Of a DNA stretch of 64,000 bases, positions 43,345 to 52,216 are shown in pieces. Position 1 is the first letter of the stretch. Each line of letters opens with the position of its first letter. Made by a program: the position numbers and the translations under genes. The notes under the pieces were generated by a model. That model searched no databases, had not been told where the DNA came from, and worked only from the letters and a program-made list of their open reading frames with translations. Where the stretch lies: NCBI GenBank assembly GCA_039811185.1, contig JBDHYF010000001.1:377115-441114 (forward strand). The letters are read 5' to 3'. The DNA comes from JAEZDR01 sp039811185. GTDB taxonomy: Bacteria; Bacteroidota; Bacteroidia; Chitinophagales; Chitinophagaceae.

Positions 43345-43821
43345 ATGCATATGAACTTTTTAGACCTAATTCTTGTGCTCCTTATTGCCGGCTCTGTTTG
43401 GCGTGGTTTCAGGCGCGGCTTTGTAGAAGGCTTTCTGCACGTGGTTGTGCTGGCCATCAGTTTTACCGCTACACTCTTTCTCTACCCACATCTCCAGTCA
43501 TTCATTAACCGCTACCTTGGTTTCAGCGACTGGAGCTTTGTAATTGCGCTGATTGCTACTTTTCTTTTGCTGCGGATTTTAATCACAATGCTTGTGGATC
43601 AGCTTTTTTATCGCGACGAGGTGGATGCAGAAGATCGCGCGCAGTGGAATCTGATGCTGGGATTTATTCCGGGAATAGTGGAAGGACTTATTTATGCCAT
43701 GTTTCTGGTGGTGCTCTGTTTCGGATTTCCGAATCCTACTGTTCAGGATCAGGTGCAAAACAGTGTGGTAGCGAAAAAACTATCGGGGCCAATTAACTGG
43801 TTCGATATCAGAAAGGATTAG
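43345..43821 (+). CDS. CvpA family membrane protein
   Basis: 158 residues with four membrane segments. The N-terminal LDLILVLLIAGSVWRGFRRGFVEG is the CvpA signature, and LMLGFIPGIVEGLIYAMFLVV is the conserved last span. Named after colicin V production, with an envelope role not well defined. Its stop shares TTAG (43818-43821) with the convergent PurN fusion gene. A second ATG follows two codons later. Confidence 0.85.
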   Translation: MHMNFLDLILVLLIAGSVWRGFRRGFVEGFLHVVVLAISFTATLFLYPHLQSFINRYLGFSDWSFVIALIATFLLLRILITMLVDQLFYRDEVDAEDRAQWNLMLGFIPGIVEGLIYAMFLVVLCFGFPNPTVQDQVQNSVVAKKLSGPINWFDIRKD

Positions 43822-44669
43822 GCTTTACACAGCCGTTCGATCTGAACCGGATAATGCTGATGTTCGAGAAGCTGAACTTTTCGCGCAAGCGAGTCGGCAT
43901 TATCTTCTTCAGAAACGGCCACTTTCTCCTGAAAAATGATACGTCCGTTATCGTATTTCTCATCCACAAAATGGATGGTAATACCGCTGTGTCCGCTACC
44001 GGCTGCAATCACCGCTTCGTGCACTTGTTTTCCATACATTCCCTTTCCACCAAACGAAGGCAAAAGGGCAGGATGAAGATTGATAATTCTTCCGGGATAA
44101 GCGTCGATAATATTTTTTGGGATGCGCCAGAGAAATCCGGCGAGGACGAGTAGTTCGGGATTGTACCTGTTGATGATATTCAGGTATTCGTTGCTGTTGT
44201 AGAACGGTTCGCGCTTTAGGATAAGCGTGTCGATCTTTTCTTTTTCAGCTATTTGCAGCACACCTGCATCGGGCTTATTGCATACAATCAAACTAACCCC
44301 GAACGATTTTTTTTCTTTCGAATAGTCGATAATTTTTTGTGTGTTCGTGCCGCTTCCCGAAGCAAATACCACTACATTTTTTGTTTGCGGTTTAAGCAGT
44401 TTCATCCGGGTTAAAATCCTCTTTTCATAGTTCCAAAAAAACCGAAACTGACCGAAAAAGACAGAAACGATAAGAATAATGATTTGATACCCGAAAATTA
44501 AAACCATCAGTTTGGTAAACCAGAAGGCAAATCCGCCATCAATTTCGAGCCAGCCCGTGATGCTTCTGCTGATGTAAGCTGTAGAGGTTCCGGTGATGGC
44601 AAATACGCATAGGATGAGCATTAGCTGACGATGGCTAACCTTCCATTTCAGCCGTAACTTTTCGAACAT
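43818..44669 (-). CDS. purN: phosphoribosylglycinamide formyltransferase with N-terminal DUF6787 membrane domain
   Basis: 283 residues in one uninterrupted frame. Residues 1-88 are a DUF6787-like module with two membrane segments (LMLILCVFAITGTSTAYI and FWFTKLMVLIFGYQIIILIV) ending FFGQFRFFWNYEKRILTRM. Residues 89-283 are a complete GART: VVVFASGSGTNTQKII, the catalytic Asn-x-His in IINLHPALLPSFGGKGMYG and the Asp in ITIHFVDEKYDNGRIIFQE. GART transfers formyl from 10-formyl-THF to GAR in purine synthesis. An internal ATG at 44405 could make the 195-residue soluble enzyme alone. Divergent from the respiratory operon. Confidence 0.88.
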   Translation of the reverse strand: MFEKLRLKWKVSHRQLMLILCVFAITGTSTAYISRSITGWLEIDGGFAFWFTKLMVLIFGYQIIILIVSVFFGQFRFFWNYEKRILTRMKLLKPQTKNVVVFASGSGTNTQKIIDYSKEKKSFGVSLIVCNKPDAGVLQIAEKEKIDTLILKREPFYNSNEYLNIINRYNPELLVLAGFLWRIPKNIIDAYPGRIINLHPALLPSFGGKGMYGKQVHEAVIAAGSGHSGITIHFVDEKYDNGRIIFQEKVAVSEEDNADSLARKVQLLEHQHYPVQIERLCKA

Positions 44670-44751
44670 GGCGTAAAGATGAATTAAAGTTTATGATGAA
44701 AATCAATTGCCTCTAAAAGTTGTCTTAAAAATTTTTTTATCTAAATGCACG

Positions 44752-44778
44752 TTTGTCAAGCTTACGTCATTATTTTTG
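44752..44778 (+). promoter_or_regulatory. candidate promoter of the alternative complex III operon
   Basis: TATTTTTG (44771-44778) matches TAnnTTTG exactly; TTTG at 44752-44755 is a possible -33 box though the spacer (15) is short. It would give a leader of about 40 bases before actA at 44826. Confidence 0.45.
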
Positions 44779-44825
44779 CCTCGGTTAGGATTTTTTCCAC
44801 ATATCGAACTCAGCTTGTGAATAAT

Positions 44826-46094
44826 ATGATTCTTTACTCAAAAACAGCCACAAACTTCCTGAAAACTTTACTGCTTCTTTCAGCAATTTGTTTAGGTAGT
44901 TCTGTATTTGCCCAAGATGGGAAAGCGCTTTTTAATTCCAATTGTGCCTCGTGTCATGCCATCAATAAAAAATTAACCGGTCCGCCATTAGCCGACTTCA
45001 CGAAAAGAGGTCCGTGGGGCGACAGAAAAGAGGTGTATAAGTGGGTGCATAACCCCCTGTCTTACATTGAGAAAGATGCTTATACCAAGGCATTGAAAGA
45101 TGAATATAACGGCATTATCATGACGCCGTTTCCCAATCTTTCAGAAAAAGAAATCGACGCAATTGTAGACTATATCGATAAGGCTGCGGCCGCTGCAAGC
45201 CAGCCGGCAGCAGGCGGTGGTGCGGTTACAGCGGTTCAGCCCGAAAGCGACAACACGCTTCTCTATGGCATCCTCACCCTCATCTTGGCGGTAATTGCAC
45301 TTATCCTTTTACAGGTAAATTCCAACTTAAGAAAACTGGCCGATGATAAAGAAGGCGTTCCTTCGCACGAGCCGGTTCCCTTTTACCGCAATAAAGCCTA
45401 CATCGCACTTTTAACCATCATCCTGTTTTTAGCAGGCGGTTATTTAACTACGAAAGGCGCCATCGGTCTTGGCCGAAACACCAACTATCAGCCGGAGCAG
45501 CCCATCTATTATTCGCATAAAGTACATGCCGGCGTAAATCAGATCAGCTGTTTGTACTGCCATACGGGTGCGGCTCAGGGCAAGCAGGCCAACATACCAT
45601 CGGTGAACGTATGTATGAACTGCCATATGGCCATTAACGAGTACACAGGCGAACCTCTTTACGACGAGCATGGAAAAGAAGTTAACGGAACTGCGGAGAT
45701 TCAAAAACTCTACAAATACGCAAACTTTAAAGAAGGAAGTAACGCAAACACCTGGACAATGGATGATGCCAAGCCGATTGAGTGGGTGCGTATTCACAGC
45801 CTTCCCGACCACGTATACTTTAACCATAGCCAGCACGTTGTTGCCGGCCAGATTGCCTGCCAAACCTGCCATGGCGAAATTCAAAAAATGGATGAAGTGA
45901 AGCAGGTAAACGATTTAAGTATGGGCTGGTGTATTAACTGCCACCGCGAAACCCAAGTGCAGTTTAAAGAGAACGGCTTCTACAGTATTTACGAGAAGTA
46001 CCACGAAGAATTAAAGAATGGCAAAATGGATCCTAAAAAGGGAGTAACCGTTGAGCATATTGGTGGCACGGAATGTCAAAAGTGTCACTATTAA
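44826..46094 (+). CDS. actA: alternative complex III subunit ActA, hexaheme cytochrome c
   Basis: 422 residues from ATG 44826, with a signal peptide ending SSVFAQ (about residue 30). Six CxxCH heme sites are seen: CASCH in an N-terminal monoheme class I domain (about 35-110), then after a membrane span (YGILTLILAVIALILL) and another hydrophobic span, CLYCH, CMNCH, CQTCH, CINCH and CQKCH in the pentaheme part. Standard ActA is pentaheme; the extra N-terminal cytochrome is a fused form. It passes electrons within the quinol:cytochrome c oxidoreductase. The longer frame from 44745 has no signal peptide. Confidence 0.9.
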   Translation: MILYSKTATNFLKTLLLLSAICLGSSVFAQDGKALFNSNCASCHAINKKLTGPPLADFTKRGPWGDRKEVYKWVHNPLSYIEKDAYTKALKDEYNGIIMTPFPNLSEKEIDAIVDYIDKAAAAASQPAAGGGAVTAVQPESDNTLLYGILTLILAVIALILLQVNSNLRKLADDKEGVPSHEPVPFYRNKAYIALLTIILFLAGGYLTTKGAIGLGRNTNYQPEQPIYYSHKVHAGVNQISCLYCHTGAAQGKQANIPSVNVCMNCHMAINEYTGEPLYDEHGKEVNGTAEIQKLYKYANFKEGSNANTWTMDDAKPIEWVRIHSLPDHVYFNHSQHVVAGQIACQTCHGEIQKMDEVKQVNDLSMGWCINCHRETQVQFKENGFYSIYEKYHEELKNGKMDPKKGVTVEHIGGTECQKCHY

Positions 46095-46148
46095 TCGTCG
46101 TTTTAAAATAATTATTCAAACTAAATCTCCCCAAAGGGATTGAGAAAT

Positions 46149-49100
46149 ATGGAGCAAAAAAAGTACTGGCAAAGTTTTGGCGAACGCAGCGAATCGGATT
46201 CCTATCAAAACGCAGTAAAAGACGAGTTCCGTGAAGAACTGCCATTTGAGTCTGACGGAGGCCTGATGGATGCAGTTACACCAAGACGTGATTTTTTAAA
46301 ATATTTGGGATTCAGCACCGCAGCCGCAGCAGTAGCAGCAAGCTGTGAGGTGCCGGTAAGAAAAGCTATTCCATTTGCAAATAAACCCGAAGAAGTTGTT
46401 CCGGGCATGGCCAACTATTACGCTACAACCTATGTGCAGGACGGTGATGTGCTGAGTGTGCTTGCCAAGGTTAGAGACGGACGGCCTATTAAAATTGAAG
46501 GGAACGAACTGTCGCCAATATATGCCGGCGGTACTTCGGCAAGAGCGCAGGCTTCTGTTTTGGATTTATACGACACTGCGCGCCTTAGGTTCCCGATGAT
46601 CGACAAGAAGGAAGTGACATTTGCCAGCGCTGACAAAGCCATTACACAAGACCTTTCTAACGGCACAGTAGTGGTGCTCACCAACTCACTGGTATCGCCT
46701 TCATCAAAAGAAGTAATTCAAAATTTTCTTGCAAAATATCCGGGCTCCCGGCACGTTCAGTACGATGCTGTATCGTATTCCGGTATGTTGCTCGCCAACG
46801 AGGCTACCTACGGAAAAAGAGCCATCCCTTCTTACGACTTCAGTAAGGCAAAGGTAATTGTATCGCTTGGCGCCGACTTTTTAGGCACCTGGCTCAGCCC
46901 CGTTGAGTTTAACAGACAATATGCAGTGGGAAGGAGGATAGATGAAAAAAATCCTCAAATGAGCCGTCACTATCAGTTTGAATCGGTGGCTTCTCTTACC
47001 GGGTCGAACGCAGACGAAAAATATTTGCACCGCCCCTCTCAAACCGGCCTTATTGCCAATGCATTATTGAGCGCAGTTAGCGGCGGTTCGGTTAGCGGCT
47101 TAGACAAAAATCTGGCTGTCGGCGTGCAAAAAGCAGCCCGCGATTTAGCCGCAGCCAACGGACATGCGCTGGTAGTGTGCAGCAGCAACGATGTGCATAT
47201 TCAAACCATCGTAAACGCCATCAACAACCAAATTGGCGCCAACGGAAAAACAATCGACTGGACATCGACATACAACCTGAAACAAGGTGTTGATGCAGAT
47301 ATGGCCACGCTTATTCAGGATATGAACGCCGGCGCAGTGAGCACCTTAATCGTGTACGGCACCAATCCGGCTTATTCATGGGTAGATGCGAAGGCTTTTT
47401 CCGAAGGTTTAAAGAAAGTAAAAACATCGGTGTCGTTAAATCCAAAAATGGATGAAACCGCCGCGCTTTGTCGCTATATTATTCCAGATCATCACTATCT
47501 GGAAAGCTGGGGCGATGCAGAGCCGAAAACCGGCTACTATTCCTTTCAGCAACCTACCATTCACCCATTATTCAAAACCCGTCAGTGGCAAGACAGCCTG
47601 ATGAAATGGGCCGGTAGTACCGAAGGATATGTAAACTTTATAAAAGGATTTTGGGCCGGAAAGTTGGGTGGCGACAACGGTTATAACATTGCGCTTCAAA
47701 ACGGTGTTGCCGGTTCAACAAAAGGGTTAAGCACCAAAGCTCCTGCCACCGGAAACTTTGCCGATTCCACCACTACAGCAACCGCTGCCGGTGTTGGAAT
47801 GTCGGGGTCATCGGTTTCCTTTAACAGCGCATCCCTTTCAACGGCGCAAGCGGCTGTTGCTTCGGCAAAAGGCGGCGAAGCGGAACTGGTGATTTATCAG
47901 AAAGTTGGCCTCGGCGAGGGCGGGCACTCGGGTAACCCATGGCTTCAGGAACTCCCTGATCCGGTTACACGTGCCACGTGGGATAACTACGCGATTATCT
48001 CACCGGCAATGGCCAAAAAAATTCTGAATATCGATTTGAGCAACGGCGGCCAGTCAGACAGCTATGAAGTAAATCCGGAGAAGAAAATGGTGAGCATTGC
48101 AGCAGGCAACAATACCATCGAACTTCCCGCGCTGATTGTTCCGGGTACCGACGAACATACCATTGGCATTGCCGTTGGTTACGGCCGTATAAGTTCTCTC
48201 GGCAAAGCTGCTGAGGGCGTGGGAAAAAACGCTTATCCGTTTACCACATTTAACGGCACAACCGTAGATCACTATAATCCATCGGTGAAAATAACTTCCA
48301 CCGGAAAAAGATATCCGGTTGCACTAACGCAAACACACTTCAGATACAACACCTCGCAGGGCGTTCGTACAGAAGTAATTAAAGAGGTTAGCTTGAAGGA
48401 TTTCCAGAAAAATCCAAAAATTATATTGCAAGATCGCGAACGCGAGTTGGGGCCATTCGGAGGAACCGAAAACTTCCAGTCGCAAGGAACGATTTATCCG
48501 GTGTTCGACCGTCCCGGCATTCAGTGGGCCATGAGCATCGATATGAATACTTGTACCGGCTGTAGCGCCTGTGTGGTTGCCTGCCATACGGAAAACAACG
48601 TTCCGGTTGTGGGAAAATCGGAGGTGATGCGTTTTCACGATATGCACTGGCTGCGTATCGACCGTTATTACAGCGGCAGCCTCGATAATCCCGATGTGAG
48701 CTTTCAGCCCATGTTGTGTCAGCACTGTAACAATGCGCCTTGCGAAAACGTTTGTCCGGTAGCCGCTACCAACCACAGTTCAGAAGGTATTAACCAGATG
48801 GCTTACAACCGTTGTGTGGGTACGCGTTATTGCGCAAACAACTGTCCGTACAAAGTGCGTCGTTTTAACTGGGCAGACTATACAGGAGCAGACAGCTTCC
48901 CCGACAATCAGCGCCAGGTACTCGACGATGTAGTGATGATGATGAACGATCCTTTGCCAAGAATGGTGTTGAACCCCGATGTTACCGTGAGGGCCAGAGG
49001 TGTAATGGAAAAATGCACTTTCTGTATCCAGCGCACACAGGAAGGAAAGCTGAAGGCTAAGAAAGAAAACCGGCCTTTAAAGAGCGGGCAAAATGATGAG

Positions 49101-49322
49101 TGGGATGTGAAATCAGCCTGTCAGCAGGCATGTCCAACCAACGCCATCGTTTTTGGTAATTTAAACGATAAGGAAAGCGCCATTTATAAAACCAGACAGC
49201 AGAATGCAGGCAGAACTTATTATGCGCTGGAACAATTGCATACTATGCCCGGCATCAGCTATCTGGCTAAAGTGAGAAATTCTGATTTGATGCAAGACTC
49301 TCCGGAGCCTCTTAAAGCTTAA
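46149..49322 (+). CDS. actB: alternative complex III subunit ActB, molybdopterin-like/iron-sulfur protein
   Basis: 1057 residues from ATG 46149. It has a Tat-like signal PRRDFLKYLGFSTAAAA followed by a lipobox-type AASC (about residue 60). The first 750 residues resemble a molybdopterin oxidoreductase catalytic subunit without cofactor ligands; the C-terminal 260 form the ferredoxin part with four cysteine clusters: CTGCSACVVACHTENN, CQHCNNAPCENVCPVAAT, CVGTRYCANNCPYK and CTFCIQRTQ with CQQACPTNAIV. This B1-B2 fusion is characteristic of ActB. Periplasmic iron-sulfur electron conduit of complex III. Confidence 0.93.
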   Translation: MEQKKYWQSFGERSESDSYQNAVKDEFREELPFESDGGLMDAVTPRRDFLKYLGFSTAAAAVAASCEVPVRKAIPFANKPEEVVPGMANYYATTYVQDGDVLSVLAKVRDGRPIKIEGNELSPIYAGGTSARAQASVLDLYDTARLRFPMIDKKEVTFASADKAITQDLSNGTVVVLTNSLVSPSSKEVIQNFLAKYPGSRHVQYDAVSYSGMLLANEATYGKRAIPSYDFSKAKVIVSLGADFLGTWLSPVEFNRQYAVGRRIDEKNPQMSRHYQFESVASLTGSNADEKYLHRPSQTGLIANALLSAVSGGSVSGLDKNLAVGVQKAARDLAAANGHALVVCSSNDVHIQTIVNAINNQIGANGKTIDWTSTYNLKQGVDADMATLIQDMNAGAVSTLIVYGTNPAYSWVDAKAFSEGLKKVKTSVSLNPKMDETAALCRYIIPDHHYLESWGDAEPKTGYYSFQQPTIHPLFKTRQWQDSLMKWAGSTEGYVNFIKGFWAGKLGGDNGYNIALQNGVAGSTKGLSTKAPATGNFADSTTTATAAGVGMSGSSVSFNSASLSTAQAAVASAKGGEAELVIYQKVGLGEGGHSGNPWLQELPDPVTRATWDNYAIISPAMAKKILNIDLSNGGQSDSYEVNPEKKMVSIAAGNNTIELPALIVPGTDEHTIGIAVGYGRISSLGKAAEGVGKNAYPFTTFNGTTVDHYNPSVKITSTGKRYPVALTQTHFRYNTSQGVRTEVIKEVSLKDFQKNPKIILQDRERELGPFGGTENFQSQGTIYPVFDRPGIQWAMSIDMNTCTGCSACVVACHTENNVPVVGKSEVMRFHDMHWLRIDRYYSGSLDNPDVSFQPMLCQHCNNAPCENVCPVAATNHSSEGINQMAYNRCVGTRYCANNCPYKVRRFNWADYTGADSFPDNQRQVLDDVVMMMNDPLPRMVLNPDVTVRARGVMEKCTFCIQRTQEGKLKAKKENRPLKSGQNDEWDVKSACQQACPTNAIVFGNLNDKESAIYKTRQQNAGRTYYALEQLHTMPGISYLAKVRNSDLMQDSPEPLKA

Positions 49323-49383
49323 TAATTATAAATCTTATATCAAATTTTAGCGGGCTGAAAAGCCTAAAAGAAATAAAGAGAAG

Positions 49384-50880
49384 ATGAGTTTAAAATACGA
49401 ATCCCAACTAAGAGAGCCTTTGGTTTATGGTGTTAAAGATTATCACCAGATAACAGAAGATATTGTAAGGCCCATAGAAGCCAAACCTTCGCGTTTGTGG
49501 TACATTGGCTTTTTTATTTCGATTGCGCTGCTGCTCTTCGGGGTGTACAGCGTATACCGCGATGTGGCCTACGGTATTGGCCAATGGAACCTGAATAAGA
49601 CCGTGGGTTGGGGATGGGATATCACCAACTTCGTGTGGTGGGTGGGTATTGGCCACGCCGGTACGCTCATCTCGGCCATTCTTTTGCTTTTCCGCCAGGG
49701 CTGGAGAACAGGGGTAAACCGCGCGGCAGAAGCGATGACAATTTTTGCGGTGATGTGCGCCGGCCAGTTTCCAATTTTCCACATGGGCCGTGTATGGATG
49801 GCGTTTTTCGTATTACCTTATCCCAACACACGCGGGCCGCTATGGGTGAACTTTAACTCGCCGCTGTTGTGGGACGTGTTTGCGATCTCAACTTACTTTA
49901 CGGTTTCTCTGCTCTTTTGGTATTCCGGTTTGCTACCCGACTTTGCAACCGTTCGCGACCGCGCGAAAACAAAACTTCGTAAAAGACTTTACGGCCTTGC
50001 ATCGTTTGGATGGACGGGTTCAACAAAACACTGGCAACGTCACGAATCGCTTTCGCTGGTACTTGCAGGCTTGTCAACACCACTCGTACTTTCGGTACAC
50101 ACCATCGTATCGTTCGACTTTGCAACCTCGGTGGTTCCCGGCTGGCATACCACCATCTTCCCACCTTACTTCGTTGCGGGCGCCGTTTTCTCCGGCTTTG
50201 CCATGGTGCAAACACTCATGCTGATTCTGAGAAAAGTGTACGGTCTGCAAGATTATATAACCATGGGACACATTGAGGCAATGAATAAAGTAATTGTACT
50301 CACCGGTTCTATTGTGGGTTGTGCCTACCTAACGGAATTGTTTATGGCCTGGTATTCTCAAAATAAATACGAAGGCTATGCATTCTGGTACTCGAGAGCT
50401 TACTTGTTTAGTCCTTATGGCTGGAGTTATTGGGGAATGATGGCCTGTAACGTAATCAGCCCACAGATTTTCTGGTTCCGTAAGCTTAGAAGGAACTTGT
50501 TTGTAACCTTCTTCATGAGTATCATCGTGAACATCGGGATGTGGTTTGAGCGTTTTGTAATCATCGTAACCTCCATCCACAGAGATTATCTGCCTTCGGC
50601 CTGGTCTGTATACTACAGCCCTACCATTTGGGAAATCGGCTTTTATCTTGGAACGTTCGGATTGTTCTTTACCTGCTTCTTCCTGTTCTCGAAATACTTC
50701 CCGGTAATAGCGATTGCAGAAATTAAATATGTACTGAAAACATCCGGCGAAAGCTTTAAAGCAAAAGTTGCGGGTATTGAAGCGCAGCCTTTACACGAGT
50801 TTGTGCATGAGCATGCTCACGACCATTCTGAAGATCTGGCTCCGGATCATGGAAGGTCGTCGGTATTGGGAGGAAACTAA
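49384..50880 (+). CDS. actC: alternative complex III subunit ActC (NrfD-like quinol-binding membrane protein)
   Basis: 498 residues with about ten membrane segments. NrfD/PsrC family features include WWVGIGHAGTLISAILLLFRQ, PIFHMGRVWMAFF and PLVLSVHTIVSFDFA. It is the presumed quinol oxidation site facing ActB. The last about 30 residues are His/Asp/Glu-rich (EHAHDHSEDLAPDHG) and might bind metal or be a disordered tail. Between actB and actD. Confidence 0.93.
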   Translation: MSLKYESQLREPLVYGVKDYHQITEDIVRPIEAKPSRLWYIGFFISIALLLFGVYSVYRDVAYGIGQWNLNKTVGWGWDITNFVWWVGIGHAGTLISAILLLFRQGWRTGVNRAAEAMTIFAVMCAGQFPIFHMGRVWMAFFVLPYPNTRGPLWVNFNSPLLWDVFAISTYFTVSLLFWYSGLLPDFATVRDRAKTKLRKRLYGLASFGWTGSTKHWQRHESLSLVLAGLSTPLVLSVHTIVSFDFATSVVPGWHTTIFPPYFVAGAVFSGFAMVQTLMLILRKVYGLQDYITMGHIEAMNKVIVLTGSIVGCAYLTELFMAWYSQNKYEGYAFWYSRAYLFSPYGWSYWGMMACNVISPQIFWFRKLRRNLFVTFFMSIIVNIGMWFERFVIIVTSIHRDYLPSAWSVYYSPTIWEIGFYLGTFGLFFTCFFLFSKYFPVIAIAEIKYVLKTSGESFKAKVAGIEAQPLHEFVHEHAHDHSEDLAPDHGRSSVLGGN

Positions 50881-50920
50881 GGAACGCGCAACATTAAATA
50901 ACAGATACTGAAATAACTAT

Positions 50921-51508
50921 ATGGCAAAAAAGAAATTTGTAGTAGCCTGCTTCGATGATGAAGACGTTTTATTTCCGGCGGTGAAAGCCACCAGGAAAGC
51001 CGGATATAAAATTCACGATGTGTATACGCCTTATCCGGTGCATGGCATGGATAAAGCACTGGGTTTAAGGGATACGAGCCTGCACACAGCCGGTTTTATT
51101 TACGGCATCACCGGTACGATAACGGCGCTTTCAGGAATTTCATGGATTTTGGTGAAAGACTGGCCGATGGACATTGGCGGTAAGCCGCATTTTGCGCTGC
51201 CGGCATGGATACCGATTACTTTCGAGCTAACCGTATTGTTCTCGGCAGTGGGTATGGTACTCACGTTTTGCTACCTCTGTCAGCTTGCACCCTTTGTTAA
51301 GAAACATCATTTCCATGTAAGAGCTACGGACGATTTGTTTGTAATGGCAATCGAATGCACCGCGAAAACAAATGTGGAAGAGCTAAAAAGCTTCTTGGCA
51401 GCAAAAGGCGCTATTGAAGTAGAAGAGCAAATTGCAGAGCCGGGCTGGTGGATTGGCAGATACGACCGCGAACAGAATTTACTTGAGGATAATACTATTG
51501 TTGCTTAA
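50921..51508 (+). CDS. actD: alternative complex III subunit ActD (DUF3341)
   Basis: 195 residues. An N-terminal cytoplasmic part (FVVACFDDEDVLFPAVKATR, YKIHDVYTPYPVHGMDKALG) and two membrane segments (about residues 60-85 and 97-125) match DUF3341/ActD. It is a structural membrane subunit. Three bases separate it from the actE frame. Confidence 0.92.
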   Translation: MAKKKFVVACFDDEDVLFPAVKATRKAGYKIHDVYTPYPVHGMDKALGLRDTSLHTAGFIYGITGTITALSGISWILVKDWPMDIGGKPHFALPAWIPITFELTVLFSAVGMVLTFCYLCQLAPFVKKHHFHVRATDDLFVMAIECTAKTNVEELKSFLAAKGAIEVEEQIAEPGWWIGRYDREQNLLEDNTIVA

Positions 51509-51514
51509 ACAGTG

Positions 51515-52186
51515 ATGGAAAAAATGAAAAAAGTTACTATTATACTTGCGCTTACAGCATCGGTTGCTTTTGTTTCTTGCGATCGTGTTCAGCGAAACCC
51601 TTCCGCCAGCTACATGCCCGATATGGGCCATAGCCGTGCGCTGGAAACCTATTCGGACGAGTCGGAGCTGAAAGAAGCCGGAATTAATTTTAATAACACA
51701 CCGGTTAGCGGCGCCCTTGCCCGAGGCGAAGAAATGCCGTTTCCTATTAAGAAAGATAAAGCCGGCGATACCGCGTCTTATTTTGCATCAAGGTCGGTTC
51801 CGAATCCCATCAAAACTATGTCGGAGGCCGAGTTAAAAGAGGCCGAGCGGCTGTATCTGATTCATTGCGGAATTTGCCACGGACAGAACGCAGACGGCAA
51901 CGGCCCGTTGTATAAAGGTGGCGACGGCCCTTATCCTGCCGCTCCGCGGAACTTGACCGACGAATATTCGGTTGCGATGCCCGACGGTCAAATGTTTTAC
52001 AGCATTACTTACGGTAAGAATCTTATGGGGCCTTACGCATCGCAGGTAAACCGGAAAGAACGCTGGATGATTATTAACTACATCCGGCACAAACAAGGCA
52101 AAACCTTCGATGCGGGAAGCAAAGATGCAACGCAAACCGCCGGAGTAGCTCCTAAGGAAGAAACGAAAAAAGACGAAACGAAATAA
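51515..52186 (+). CDS. actE: alternative complex III subunit ActE, monoheme cytochrome c lipoprotein
   Basis: 223 residues from ATG 51515. A lipoprotein signal ends at VAFVSC (about residue 22). One heme site CGICHGQNADGNGPLYKG (about residue 122) and a distal Met in KNLMGPYASQV give a class I cytochrome c; the tail is Lys/Glu/Thr-rich. It accepts electrons from the complex and is the likely donor to the cytochrome oxidase encoded just downstream. Confidence 0.92.
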   Translation: MEKMKKVTIILALTASVAFVSCDRVQRNPSASYMPDMGHSRALETYSDESELKEAGINFNNTPVSGALARGEEMPFPIKKDKAGDTASYFASRSVPNPIKTMSEAELKEAERLYLIHCGICHGQNADGNGPLYKGGDGPYPAAPRNLTDEYSVAMPDGQMFYSITYGKNLMGPYASQVNRKERWMIINYIRHKQGKTFDAGSKDATQTAGVAPKEETKKDETK

Positions 52187-52216
52187 CTATACGAATACCG
52201 ATATAAAAGGAAAAAA

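Noticed and set aside
44745..44825. Upstream extension of actA
   Set aside because: It removes the signal peptide from the N-terminus and overlaps the promoter box at 44771.
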